From Mycobacterium sp. AZCC_0083 (lineage in GTDB: Bacteria; Actinomycetota; Actinomycetes; Mycobacteriales; Mycobacteriaceae): a stretch of 64,000 nt of DNA. Positions 42,843-50,986 of the stretch are shown here, one piece after another. Made by a program: the position numbers and the translations under genes. Below the pieces are notes generated by a model that saw only the letters and a program-made list of their open reading frames with translations, had not been told where the DNA came from and searched no databases. How positions within the stretch are numbered: the first letter of the stretch is position 1; each line of letters opens with the position of its first letter. The stretch lies in contig NZ_JACHGP010000008.1 of assembly GCF_014202335.1 (NCBI RefSeq), positions 186,001-250,000 of the forward strand, in the 5' to 3' direction.

Positions 42843-43799
42843 ATGTCCGAAACGACCAGCCGGGTGCTTCAGCTGCTCGGTCTGTTCCAGGGGCGACGGG
42901 TGTGGACGGGTGAGGAACTGGCCGAGCGGCTCGGCGTCACCACCCGCTGCGTGCGTCGCGACGTGGAACGCCTGCGCGACCTCGGTTATCCCGTGCACGC
43001 CAGCAAGGGGCACGGCGGCGGGTATCAGCTCGGCGCGGGGGCGGCGCTTCCGCCGCTGCTGCTCGACCCCGATGAGGCCGTCGCCATGGCCGTCTGCCTT
43101 CGGTTGGCGGCGGGAGGCAGCATCGCGGGTGTGGGGGAGTCGGCGCTACGGGCGCTGTCCAAGCTCGACCAGGTGATGCCCGCACGGCTGCGGTCACAGG
43201 TCTCGGCCGTGCACGACACCACCGTGACGTTGACGTCCAACCATTCCGACTCGCCGGTGGAGCCCGACGTGCTGATGACGCTCGCGCGCGCCAGCCGCGA
43301 CCACGAACACGTCAGCAGCGGGTACGTCGACATCCGCGGCAACGCGACGCAACGCCGACTCGAGCCCTATCAGCTGGTCACCACCGGCCGCCGCTGGTAC
43401 CTGATGGCCTACGACCGCGACCGGCAGGACTGGCGCAGCCTGCGGCTGGACCGGATGGCCGACGTGCGGGCGCTCGGCAGCACGTTCACGCCGCGGGAGG
43501 CACCCGACGCGGCAAGCTACGTGCGGCGCGCGATCTCGTCATCGCCGTATCGATACACGACGCGAGTCCGCTACCGCGCAACACCGGACCAGATCGCCAA
43601 GGTGTTCTCGCCGGCATCGGTCGAGATCGAGCCCGACGGCGCGGACGCATGCATCGTCACCACAGGAGCCGACGATCCCGAGCGGATGGTGCTGTACCTG
43701 GGCATGCCGGGATACGACTTCGAGGTCCTCTCACCACCCGAGGTGGTCGACGCCGTCCATGTGGTCGCCGATCGCCTCCGCCGCGCGATCACGACGTAG
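42843..43799 (+). CDS. WYL-domain transcriptional regulator (HTH_11-WYL)
   Basis: 318 residues from the ATG at 42843. The N-terminal winged helix contains GRRVWTGEELAERLGVTTRCVRRDVERLRDLGYPV, as in YafY/DeoR-type HTH_11. The WYL domain (about 130-215) has the eponymous region as RRWYLMAYDRDRQDWRSLRLDRM, and a C-terminal WCX-like extension follows. WYL regulators sense small ligands or nucleic acids. Neighbouring DinB genes are common targets of this subfamily. The palindrome at 42803-42821 is the likely operator. Confidence 0.9.
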   Translation: MSETTSRVLQLLGLFQGRRVWTGEELAERLGVTTRCVRRDVERLRDLGYPVHASKGHGGGYQLGAGAALPPLLLDPDEAVAMAVCLRLAAGGSIAGVGESALRALSKLDQVMPARLRSQVSAVHDTTVTLTSNHSDSPVEPDVLMTLARASRDHEHVSSGYVDIRGNATQRRLEPYQLVTTGRRWYLMAYDRDRQDWRSLRLDRMADVRALGSTFTPREAPDAASYVRRAISSSPYRYTTRVRYRATPDQIAKVFSPASVEIEPDGADACIVTTGADDPERMVLYLGMPGYDFEVLSPPEVVDAVHVVADRLRRAITT

Positions 43800-43803
43800 G
43801 GAT

Positions 43804-43974
43804 TCAGCGTCGCGGGCCCAGGAGGCGTCGCGGTTTCCGCCGGGTCCGGCGGTCGGCCGCCGAGGCATGCCAGCGCAGACGCAGCAGAAGGACGCGCCGG
43901 TGACCCTCGAACGACAGCGACAACGGATCGCGCCACGTGGGCGCTCCCCTCGGCGGTCTCAAGTCGTCATTCAC
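43804..43974 (-). CDS. Possible small basic protein (56 residues)
   Basis: A frame from the GTG at 43974 preceded by GGAG about 7 nt upstream. The peptide VNDDLRPPRGAPTW is followed by a hydrophobic/basic helix (RRVLLLRLRW) and a strongly Arg-rich end. It fills the space between the WYL gene and the mannosidase gene. Composition is compatible with a G+C-rich shadow, so this is tentative. A palindrome covers its start codon. Confidence 0.3.
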   Translation of the reverse strand: MNDDLRPPRGAPTWRDPLSLSFEGHRRVLLLRLRWHASAADRRTRRKPRRLLGPRR

Positions 43975-43990
43975 AGTAACTCCACTGTGA
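43971..43990. promoter_or_regulatory. Perfect palindrome upstream of the mannosidase operon
   Basis: TCACAGT (43971-43977) and ACTGTGA (43984-43990) with a 6-bp spacer. It lies in the 340-bp gap between the WYL gene and the mannosidase start, 150 bp before the latter. Looks like a regulator-binding site; the regulator is unknown. Confidence 0.5.
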
Positions 43991-44139
43991 CACACGATCG
44001 ACGTATCGGCATCCGACGCACGGGGACGCCCGGCTGTCGGTGAAATGAATTGCTGCCCAATGACACCGATACGAATGTTGACGCGAGTTCAACTCGAATT
44101 CGCCTTCCCGACCGGGTCTGGCGAACGTACAGTGCGGAC

Positions 44140-47100
44140 ATGCCGGTCGAGCTGATCTCTGCGGAGTCGACGGAGCTGTTCACCGGACCACCGGACGAGC
44201 CGCGTCAAGTCGTACTGGTTTCCTACACCGGCTGCGTGGAGCCGACGCCCGTGCGGGTGCTCGGCGACGGCCTCGAAACCGTCGAATCCCCGATCGCCGC
44301 GCCCGGTGACGGCACGGTCGAGGTCTCCGTGCGGGTCGTTGGTGGCGCCGTTGGCGACGTCCGTGGCGCGCGCGCGGTCGCCGGTGACGCTGAAGACGCC
44401 GAACTCGCCTTCGACTTCACCGTCGCCGAACCCGGCTGGACGATGTTCATGATCAGCCACTTCCACTACGACCCGGTGTGGTGGAACACCCAGGCCGCCT
44501 ACACCAGCGTGTGGACCGAGAACCCACCCGGTCGCTGCCGCCAGACGAACGGTTTCGACCTGGTCCATGCACACCTCGAAATGGCAAGGAGGGAAACCGA
44601 ATACAAGTTCGTCCTGGCCGAGGTCGACTACCTGAAGCCGTACTGGGACACCCATCCCCGCGACCGTGCCGATCTGAAGCGGCTGATCGCCGACTGCCGC
44701 GTCGAGATCATGGGCGGCACCTACAACGAACCGAACACCAACCTCACCAGCCCCGAGACCGCGATCCGGAACTTCGTGCACGGGTTCGGCTTTCAGCGCG
44801 ACGTCATGGGTGCCGATCCGGCCACCGCATGGCAACTCGACGTGTTCGGGCACGATCCGCAGTTCCCGGGGATGGCGGCCGACGCCGGGTTGACGTCCAG
44901 TTCGTGGGCCAGGGGACCACATCACCAGTGGGGCCCGATGGCCGGCGGCGGCGATCCCGAACGCATGCAGTTCGCCAGCGAGTTCGAATGGATGTCACCG
45001 TCGGGCCGCGGGCTGCTCACGCACTACATGCCCGCGCACTACGCGGCCGGATGGTGGATGGATTCCTCGCCGTCACTGGCGGAGGCGGAAGTGGCGACCT
45101 ACGACCTGTTCGCAGGGTTGAAGCGAGTCGCGTTGACCCGCAACGTGCTCCTGCCCGTCGGCACCGACTACACCCCGCCGAACAAGTGGGTCACCGAGAT
45201 CCACCGCGACTGGAACGCGCGCTACACCTGGCCGCGCTTCGTCTGTGCGCTGCCAAGCGAGTTCTTCGCCGCCGTGCGGGCCGAACTCGACGAGCGGGGT
45301 GGCACGCCGTCGCCGCAGACCCGGGACATGAACCCGATCTACACCGGCTGTCATGTCTCCTACATCGACACCAAGCAGGCCAACCGCGCGGCCGAACACG
45401 CCGTGCTGGAGGCCGAACGGTTCGCCGTCTTCGCCGGACTCCTCGCGGGCGCCACGTATCCCCATGCGGCACTGGCCAAGGCATGGGTCCAGCTGGCCTA
45501 CGGTGCACATCACGACGCCATCACCGGCTCGGAATCCGACCAGGTCTACCTCGACCTCCTGACCGGGTGGCGCGACGCGTGGGAGCTGGGCCGAACCGCC
45601 CGCGACAACGCGCTGGCCCTGCTGTCAAGCGCCGTCGACGGCTGGGCGGTGGTGTGGAATCCGTTGGTGCACAACCGCACCGACGTCGTCACCGTCCAGC
45701 TCGACGAGCCGTTCCGCGGCACTGTCGTCGATGCCGACGGCAACGCGGTGCCAACGCTGGTCGAGCACGACGGACATTCGGTGACCTGGCTGGCGCGTGA
45801 CGTCCCGTCGCTGGGGTGGCGGGCCTACCGGCTCGGCGACGGCGCCGCGACCGACTGGGAGCCGTTCGACGGCAACGAGATCGGCAACGACACCTACCGG
45901 CTGCGCGTCGACCCCGCCCGTGGCGGCGGGGTGTCATCTCTGACGGTGGACGGCCGGCAGCTGATCGCCGACGACCGCGTCGGAAACGAATTGGCCGTCT
46001 ACGACGAGTATTCGGCGCACCCGCAGGCCGGCGAAGGCCCGTGGCATCTTCTGCCCTCCGGTCCGGTGGTCTGCTCGTCGGCCCATCCCGCCGACGTCCA
46101 CGCCCAACGCAGCGCGCTCGGGGAACGGCTCACCATCAGCGGCAGGATCGACGGGCTGCTGCGCTACACCCAGACGGTGACCCTGTGGGACGGCGTCGAC
46201 CGCGTCGACTGCCGCACCACCATCGATGAATTCACCGGAGCGGACCGCCTGCTCCGGCTGCGCTGGCCCTGCCCGGTGCCTGGCGCGATGCCCGTCAGCG
46301 AGGTCGGCGACGCGGTCATCGGTCGCGGTTTCGGCCTGATGCACGACCACGATCCGGCACACGCCGTCGACTCGGCCCAGCATCCGTCCACACTCGACAA
46401 CCCCGCCTTCGGCTGGTTTGGGCTGTCGTCGGCCGTGCGGGTCCGGGTGGGGGGCGCGCACGCGAGGAGCAAGGACGACCTAAGCACCCGTGCCGTCTCG
46501 GTGGCCGAGGTGGTGTCGCCGAACCGGGACGCCGCGACGCGGGACCTGATGGTCGCCTTGGTTCGCGCCGGCGTCACGGCGACCTGCAGCAGTGCGGACA
46601 AGCCGCGGTACGGCGACCTGACCGTCGACTCGAACCTCCCCGACACCCGGATCGCGTTGGGTGGACCGGACGAGAACGCCTTCACGGCAGCGGTTCTCGC
46701 CGCCGCCGACGATGCCTACACCGAGGAACTCCACCGTCAGCTCGAGGCCAATGGTGTCGCACGGGTCTGGGTACCGGCCGACGCGCCACTGGCGCAACGC
46801 TGGGTGCCCGGCGCCGATCTGCGCGGTACCCGTGCCCTGCCCGTCCTCGTCGTCGCAGGCCGTGACGGTTTCGAGTCGGCCGCGGCGGCGCTCGTCGAGG
46901 ACCTTGCCGACGCCGAGGTCACCGTCGACCAGGACGTGCCAAGCGGGATCGACGGATTCGAGGGCCGGACCGTGGCCGTGCTCAACCGCGGCGTGCCGAG
47001 CTTCGCCGTCGACACCGATGGCACGCTGCACACGTCGCTCATGAGGTCGTGCACGGGATGGCCGTCGGGCACGTGGATCGACCCGCCCCGACGCACCGCA

Positions 47101-48342
47101 CCGGATGGGTCCAATTTCCAGCTGCAGCACTGGACGCACACGTTCGACTACGCCGTCGTGGCCGCCGACGGTGACTGGCGCGACGCAGGGCTGCCCGCCA
47201 CCAGCGCGGAGTTCGGCCAACCGCTGCTCGGAGTCGTCGGGACCGCATCGTCGGCCGGCGGCCTTCCCGAGTGGGGATCGCTTCTCGAGGTGGAGCCCGC
47301 AGTTGGCATCGCGCTCGGGACGCTCAAGGTGGCAGGCAATCCCATCCCGCGGGGCAGCGCCGAGCACCTCGACGTCGAAGACGGCCTCGCCCTGAGGTTG
47401 GTCGAAACTCGCGGCCGCACAACGGACGTCGTCATCCGATCCGGCCTGCGCAACGTCGCCACACCAAAACGCCTCGATCTGCTGGAACAGTCGCGAGGGC
47501 CTGCCGGGGACGCATTGCGACTGCACGGCTACGAGATCGCCACGGTGCGGGCCCGTTTGAACATGCCGCGGATACTCGACGCCGAGCAGGTCACGCTCGC
47601 GCCGGATGCCGAAGTCGCGCAACCGCTCTACGCGCGCTACTGGTTGCACAATCGCGGTCCGGCGCCGCTGGGCGGTCTGCCCGTGGTCGCGCACCTGCAT
47701 CCACACGACGTCGTGGCCGACCCCGGTGCGCCGGTGCAGTTGCAGCTGACCGCTGCCAGCGACTGCACCGATTCGGTGCTGCACGGCAGGGTGCGGCTGG
47801 TCGCCCCACCCGAGTGGACGGTCGAACCCATTGAGCTGCCGTTCGTGCTTCCGCCAGGCGAACATCTCGAGGCGACGGTCGCGCTGACGTCGCCGACGAA
47901 CGCGGCACCCGGGCTCTACCCGGTGCGCGCCGAACTCGCGGTCACCGGCAACGCGCCGATCCCCGCGTCATGGCGCCAGGTGGTCGAGGACGTGTGCGTG
48001 GTGTCGGTCGGCGCGACCACCGATCAGATCCTGCGACTGCTCACCGAACCGCGGGCCGTGGACGTGTCCGCGGGGGAGGCGGCCACGCTCAGCGTCATCG
48101 TTGGCACCGACGCATACGCGGACCTCGCGGCCGAAGCGCACCTGATCAGCCCGTGGGGGACGTGGGAGTGGTTGGGGCCCTGCGTCGTCGGTGCGGAGAT
48201 CCCTGCCCGCGGATCGGTCGTTCTCGACTTCGCGGTGACACCTCCTGCCTCAGTGCAGCCGGGCGAGTGGTGGGCGCTGATCCGGATCGCCTGCGCAGGC
48301 CACCTGCTGTACACACCCGCGGTGAAGGTGACGGTCCGATGA
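44140..48342 (+). CDS. Alpha-mannosidase-type glycoside hydrolase (GH38)
   Basis: 1400 residues from the ATG at 44140. This start sits 7 bases after a TACAGT -10 hexamer (44128-44133), consistent with a leaderless message; the frame is open to 44050. The catalytic domain has HFHYDPVWW (residues 107-115, Zn ligands) and QLDVFGHDPQFP with the nucleophile Asp near 234, then GAHHDAITGSESDQVYLD typical of GH38. A large beta-rich C-terminal half follows. No signal peptide is visible, so it is probably cytosolic and trims or degrades mannosides. The following gene overlaps by 4 bp and the ROK kinase follows, indicating use or recycling of released sugar. Confidence 0.93.
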   Translation: MPVELISAESTELFTGPPDEPRQVVLVSYTGCVEPTPVRVLGDGLETVESPIAAPGDGTVEVSVRVVGGAVGDVRGARAVAGDAEDAELAFDFTVAEPGWTMFMISHFHYDPVWWNTQAAYTSVWTENPPGRCRQTNGFDLVHAHLEMARRETEYKFVLAEVDYLKPYWDTHPRDRADLKRLIADCRVEIMGGTYNEPNTNLTSPETAIRNFVHGFGFQRDVMGADPATAWQLDVFGHDPQFPGMAADAGLTSSSWARGPHHQWGPMAGGGDPERMQFASEFEWMSPSGRGLLTHYMPAHYAAGWWMDSSPSLAEAEVATYDLFAGLKRVALTRNVLLPVGTDYTPPNKWVTEIHRDWNARYTWPRFVCALPSEFFAAVRAELDERGGTPSPQTRDMNPIYTGCHVSYIDTKQANRAAEHAVLEAERFAVFAGLLAGATYPHAALAKAWVQLAYGAHHDAITGSESDQVYLDLLTGWRDAWELGRTARDNALALLSSAVDGWAVVWNPLVHNRTDVVTVQLDEPFRGTVVDADGNAVPTLVEHDGHSVTWLARDVPSLGWRAYRLGDGAATDWEPFDGNEIGNDTYRLRVDPARGGGVSSLTVDGRQLIADDRVGNELAVYDEYSAHPQAGEGPWHLLPSGPVVCSSAHPADVHAQRSALGERLTISGRIDGLLRYTQTVTLWDGVDRVDCRTTIDEFTGADRLLRLRWPCPVPGAMPVSEVGDAVIGRGFGLMHDHDPAHAVDSAQHPSTLDNPAFGWFGLSSAVRVRVGGAHARSKDDLSTRAVSVAEVVSPNRDAATRDLMVALVRAGVTATCSSADKPRYGDLTVDSNLPDTRIALGGPDENAFTAAVLAAADDAYTEELHRQLEANGVARVWVPADAPLAQRWVPGADLRGTRALPVLVVAGRDGFESAAAALVEDLADAEVTVDQDVPSGIDGFEGRTVAVLNRGVPSFAVDTDGTLHTSLMRSCTGWPSGTWIDPPRRTAPDGSNFQLQHWTHTFDYAVVAADGDWRDAGLPATSAEFGQPLLGVVGTASSAGGLPEWGSLLEVEPAVGIALGTLKVAGNPIPRGSAEHLDVEDGLALRLVETRGRTTDVVIRSGLRNVATPKRLDLLEQSRGPAGDALRLHGYEIATVRARLNMPRILDAEQVTLAPDAEVAQPLYARYWLHNRGPAPLGGLPVVAHLHPHDVVADPGAPVQLQLTAASDCTDSVLHGRVRLVAPPEWTVEPIELPFVLPPGEHLEATVALTSPTNAAPGLYPVRAELAVTGNAPIPASWRQVVEDVCVVSVGATTDQILRLLTEPRAVDVSAGEAATLSVIVGTDAYADLAAEAHLISPWGTWEWLGPCVVGAEIPARGSVVLDFAVTPPASVQPGEWWALIRIACAGHLLYTPAVKVTVR

Positions 48343-48953
48343 GCGAGCACATCGCCGCGACGGTCGGTGGGCGCCCGGTACTGGTGAGTGAGGTCGATCT
48401 GCGTGAAACACGTCTTCGCGCAACGGCATTGGCCGCGGCGCTACCGCGTGCAGGAACCAGTGAAGGGCGCCAACTGCGGCGGTGGCTCACCCAGTTGCTG
48501 GTGACCGAACGGGTCGTGGCCGCAGAGGCCGCCGTGCGCGGGCTGACCGCCGACGGCGCACCAGCCGAGGACGAGCTGCTGCCCGACGTGGCCGCCCGCC
48601 TAGAGATCGGCAGCGTGGCGGCGTCGGCGCTGGAGGATCCGATGGGCCGGGCGTTGTACGCACGCGTCACCGCCGACGTCCAGATCAGCGACGCCGAGGT
48701 CGAGGATTACCACGCGCGCAATCCCTTTCGCTTCGCCACGCCCACCATGACTACCGGGGGCTGGCACCATCCCGCCACCGCGCCGGCGCTGGCCGACGTC
48801 CGGCCGGCCATCACCCAGAATCTGCTGGCGGCCGCCCGTCGCCGAAGCTTTCGCGTCTGGCTCGACGCCCGGCGCGCGGCACTGGTCGAACTGGCGCCCG
48901 GCTACGAACACCCCGGCGATCCGCGTCAGCCCGACAACACCCACAAGCACTGA
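48339..48953 (+). CDS. Unknown protein with SurA/parvulin-N-like architecture
   Basis: 204 residues. The ATG overlaps the mannosidase stop (ATGA), and its own TGA overlaps the ROK start by one base, so it is tightly coupled to both. The N-terminus IAATVGGRPVLVSEVDLRE, a middle LTQLLVTERVVAAEAAVRGL, and QISDAEVEDYHARNPFRF resemble the chaperone segment of SurA/PpiC proteins (two helices plus DAEVEDYYxxN). No parvulin catalytic domain or signal peptide is seen. The function is unknown; it may assist or regulate the mannosidase. Confidence 0.7.
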   Translation: MSEHIAATVGGRPVLVSEVDLRETRLRATALAAALPRAGTSEGRQLRRWLTQLLVTERVVAAEAAVRGLTADGAPAEDELLPDVAARLEIGSVAASALEDPMGRALYARVTADVQISDAEVEDYHARNPFRFATPTMTTGGWHHPATAPALADVRPAITQNLLAAARRRSFRVWLDARRAALVELAPGYEHPGDPRQPDNTHKH

Positions 48954-49858
48954 TGAGCGCCTTGACCCTCGCACTCGACGTCGGCGGCACCAAGATCGCC
49001 GCGGGCCTCGTCGATGCCGACGGCACGCTGGTGCACCGCTCTCAGCTGCCAACTGCCGAGGGCGACGCCGAGGCGGTGTGGGCGGTGGCGCAGACGCTGA
49101 TCGTCGAGACGTTGCAGAAGGCCGGCGGCGACGTGGCTGGCGTCGGGATCGCCTCGGCAGGACCGATCGACCTGGCCAGTGGCACCGTCAGCCCGATCAA
49201 CATCATTGAGTGGCAACGGTTTCCGATCGTCGAACGGGTGACGGCCCTGACCGGAGGTCCTGTTCGGCTGGGCGGCGACGGGTTGTGCATGGCCCTCGGT
49301 GAGCAATGGCGCGGCGCAGCCAGGGGCGCGCAGTTCCTCCTCGGCATGGTGGTGTCCACCGGTATCGGCGGCGGCCTGGTGCTCGACGGCGCTCCCTACG
49401 ACGGGCGCACCGGCAACGCCGGACACGTCGGCCATGTCGTCGTCGAACCCAACGGCGTGCCGTGCACCTGCAGTGGCCGCGGCTGCGTCGAGACCGTCGC
49501 GTCGGGCCCGCACCTGGCCCGGTGGGCGCGCGAGCACGGCTGGAACGCCCCTGCGGAAGCCGATGCCAAGGAACTCGCCGACGCGGCCAACGCGGGCGAT
49601 CCCGTTGCGCTGTCCGCGTTCCGGCGCGGCGGGACAGCGCTGGCCAGGATGATCGCGTCGGTGGCTGCGGTGTGCGACCTCGACCTGGTGGTCATCGGCG
49701 GTGGTGTGGCCAAATCGGGCGCGCTGCTGTTCGACCCGCTGCGCGAGGCGCTGACGACCTACGCCGGCCTCGACTTCATCCGCGGGCTGCGGGTGCTGCC
49801 CGCCGAGCTGGCCGGCGACGCCGGCCTGGTGGGCGCGGCGGCCTTGGTGAATTCCTGA
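48953..49858 (+). CDS. ROK-family sugar kinase
   Basis: 301 residues. The ATP-binding ALDVGGTKIAAGLVD is at the N-terminus. The ROK signature has STGIGGGLVLDG, the catalytic/zinc His region GNAGHVGHVVV and CxCGxxGC-type cysteines in CTCSGRGCVE, then VIGGGVAKSG near the C-terminus. All residues needed for a zinc-containing ROK kinase are present. It phosphorylates a free hexose (glucose, mannose or an amino sugar), and coupling to the mannosidase suggests a role in using the released sugar. Its last 100 bp overlap the opposite HxlR gene. Confidence 0.9.
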   Translation: MSALTLALDVGGTKIAAGLVDADGTLVHRSQLPTAEGDAEAVWAVAQTLIVETLQKAGGDVAGVGIASAGPIDLASGTVSPINIIEWQRFPIVERVTALTGGPVRLGGDGLCMALGEQWRGAARGAQFLLGMVVSTGIGGGLVLDGAPYDGRTGNAGHVGHVVVEPNGVPCTCSGRGCVETVASGPHLARWAREHGWNAPAEADAKELADAANAGDPVALSAFRRGGTALARMIASVAAVCDLDLVVIGGGVAKSGALLFDPLREALTTYAGLDFIRGLRVLPAELAGDAGLVGAAALVNS

Positions 49859-50187
49859 GACATCGTGCGCTCCATGTGCTTTCGGCCCCAGCCGCACAGG
49901 CTCTCGAGGACCGGCGCCAGGGTCATGCCGTACTCCGAGATGGAGTAGTGCACGCACGGCGGCACCGTCTGCGCGTCGTGGCGGTCCAGGATGCCCGCGT
50001 CGACGAGGTCGTGCAGATGGCGGATGAGCATGCGCTCGGTGATGTCGGGGATGCTGCGGCGTAGCTCGGCGGTGCGCATGGGGCCGTCGGTCAGGCGCCA
50101 CAGAATGGTGCCCTTCCACCGGCCGTCGATCACCGTCAGCGCCGTATCGATCGGGCACTCGTTGATGCCCTTCTTCGAAACCGCCAC
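49759..50187 (-). CDS. HxlR-family transcriptional regulator
   Basis: 142 residues from the GTG at 50187, 6 nt after GGAGGT. The winged-helix HxlR domain is complete: CPIDTALTVIDGRWKGTILW, RTAELRRSIPDITERMLIRHLHDL, and VHYSISEYGMTLAPVL. A Pro/Ser/Arg-rich tail of about 30 residues runs antisense into the ROK gene and is probably read-through rather than a domain. HxlR proteins often sense redox or electrophile stress through the Cys near the N-terminus. Divergent from the DUF1772-like gene, with a palindrome between them. Confidence 0.88.
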   Translation of the reverse strand: MAVSKKGINECPIDTALTVIDGRWKGTILWRLTDGPMRTAELRRSIPDITERMLIRHLHDLVDAGILDRHDAQTVPPCVHYSISEYGMTLAPVLESLCGWGRKHMERTMSQEFTKAAAPTRPASPASSAGSTRSPRMKSRPA

Positions 50188-50219
50188 CGCACCTCCCGGA
50201 CCCTTCACGCTGCCAGATT

Positions 50220-50242
50220 TGTCAGTACCTTGTTTTCTGACA
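50220..50242. promoter_or_regulatory. Palindromic operator in the HxlR-DUF1772 divergent promoter
   Basis: TGTCAG (50220-50225) and CTGACA (50237-50242), exact complements spaced by 11 bp, centred between the divergent starts at 50187 and 50266. Size and place fit an HxlR dimer site. Confidence 0.55.
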
Positions 50243-50265
50243 GCATACCGAGCAGGGTCGATGCC

Positions 50266-50694
50266 GTGATCGAATTGATAGAAATCGCCGCACTTCTGGT
50301 GGTGGGCCCGCTGGTCGGCGTCGAGTTCGGGGTGGCCGCCTTCACCACCCCGGTCGTCGCGAAGCTGCCCGACGCCGCGTTCCGTCAATTCCGCAGCGGT
50401 GGGGGCCGATTGCTGGGTGTGGTGATGCCGTTCTGGTACATCGGCGCTCTGGTGTTGCTCATCGCCGCTGCGGTGTTGTCCCGCGGCGCCCTCGTGATCG
50501 GCGCGGCCACGCTGATGGCGGCCGCTGTGCTGCTGTCGGTCACGACGCTCGTCCCGATCAACAACCGGATCGGCCGGTGGCAGACGGATGCGGACGTCTC
50601 GCGCGAGCTCGCAGGCCGATGGGACCGACTGCACTGGCTGCGGGTGGTCCTGCTGGCCGCGCTCTTCCTCCTCCTGGTGATTTCGGCACGCTGA
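50266..50694 (+). CDS. DUF1772-like (anthrone-oxygenase-type) membrane protein
   Basis: 142 residues with four hydrophobic helices (about 5-25, 50-70, 75-95, 120-140). The conserved TLVPINNRIGRW motif before helix 4 and the WDRLHWLRV element mark DUF1772. GTG start at 50266; the frame is open to 50230. The family has no settled function; some members act as oxygenases. Likely controlled by the divergent HxlR regulator. Confidence 0.78.
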   Translation: MIELIEIAALLVVGPLVGVEFGVAAFTTPVVAKLPDAAFRQFRSGGGRLLGVVMPFWYIGALVLLIAAAVLSRGALVIGAATLMAAAVLLSVTTLVPINNRIGRWQTDADVSRELAGRWDRLHWLRVVLLAALFLLLVISAR

Positions 50695-50759
50695 GTTGCG
50701 GCGAGAGCGCGACCCCGCGTGCACAAATTGCAGGGGGGTGGGGGGCGGACGACGGCGTT

Positions 50760-50789
50760 TTGGCTGATCGGGGAGCGGCACGCTATTCT
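50760..50789 (+). promoter_or_regulatory. Promoter of the rplJ leader
   Basis: -35 TTGGCT (50760-50765) and -10 TATTCT (50784-50789) with an 18-bp spacer. A start near 50796 puts the whole L10 leader in the transcript. Confidence 0.55.
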
Positions 50790-50795
50790 TGTCGG

Positions 50796-50945
50796 GTTCC
50801 ACCGAAGACCGTCGGTCACCGAGAAATCGGTTGAAGGTCCGGGATTTGTCCCGGCGGCCCACGCAGGAGGACGAGGTAGTTGCATTCTTGCGCGCCCCGG
50901 CCATTCTGTGTCGGGGCGTTCGTCATTTCTCGGCCCTTCGTGACG
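50796..50945 (+). ncRNA. Ribosomal protein L10 leader (autoregulatory 5'UTR)
   Basis: Contains the conserved L10-leader blocks: CCGAAGACCGTCGGTCACC near 50802-50820, then GAAGGTCCGGG...CCCGGCGGCCCACGCAGG and GAGGTAGTTGCA (50834-50883), which form the kink-turn region bound by L10(L12)4. A hairpin with arms CGCCCCG (50893-50899) and CGGGGCG (50912-50918) followed by a T-richer stretch resembles an attenuator. The whole lies directly before rplJ. The exact 3' end is a guess. Confidence 0.85.
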
Positions 50946-50986
50946 GTTCGCGGTGAACACCCGAAACCATCCACGAGGAGGCATGC

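Noticed and set aside
43971..43990. CRP/FNR-type site
   Set aside because: The CRP consensus is TGTGA-N6-TCACA; this palindrome has the arms in the opposite order (TCACA-N10-TGTGA).
46480..47865. 461-codon minus-strand frame inside the mannosidase gene
   Set aside because: Antisense shadow without domains; the GH38 gene is continuous on the other strand.
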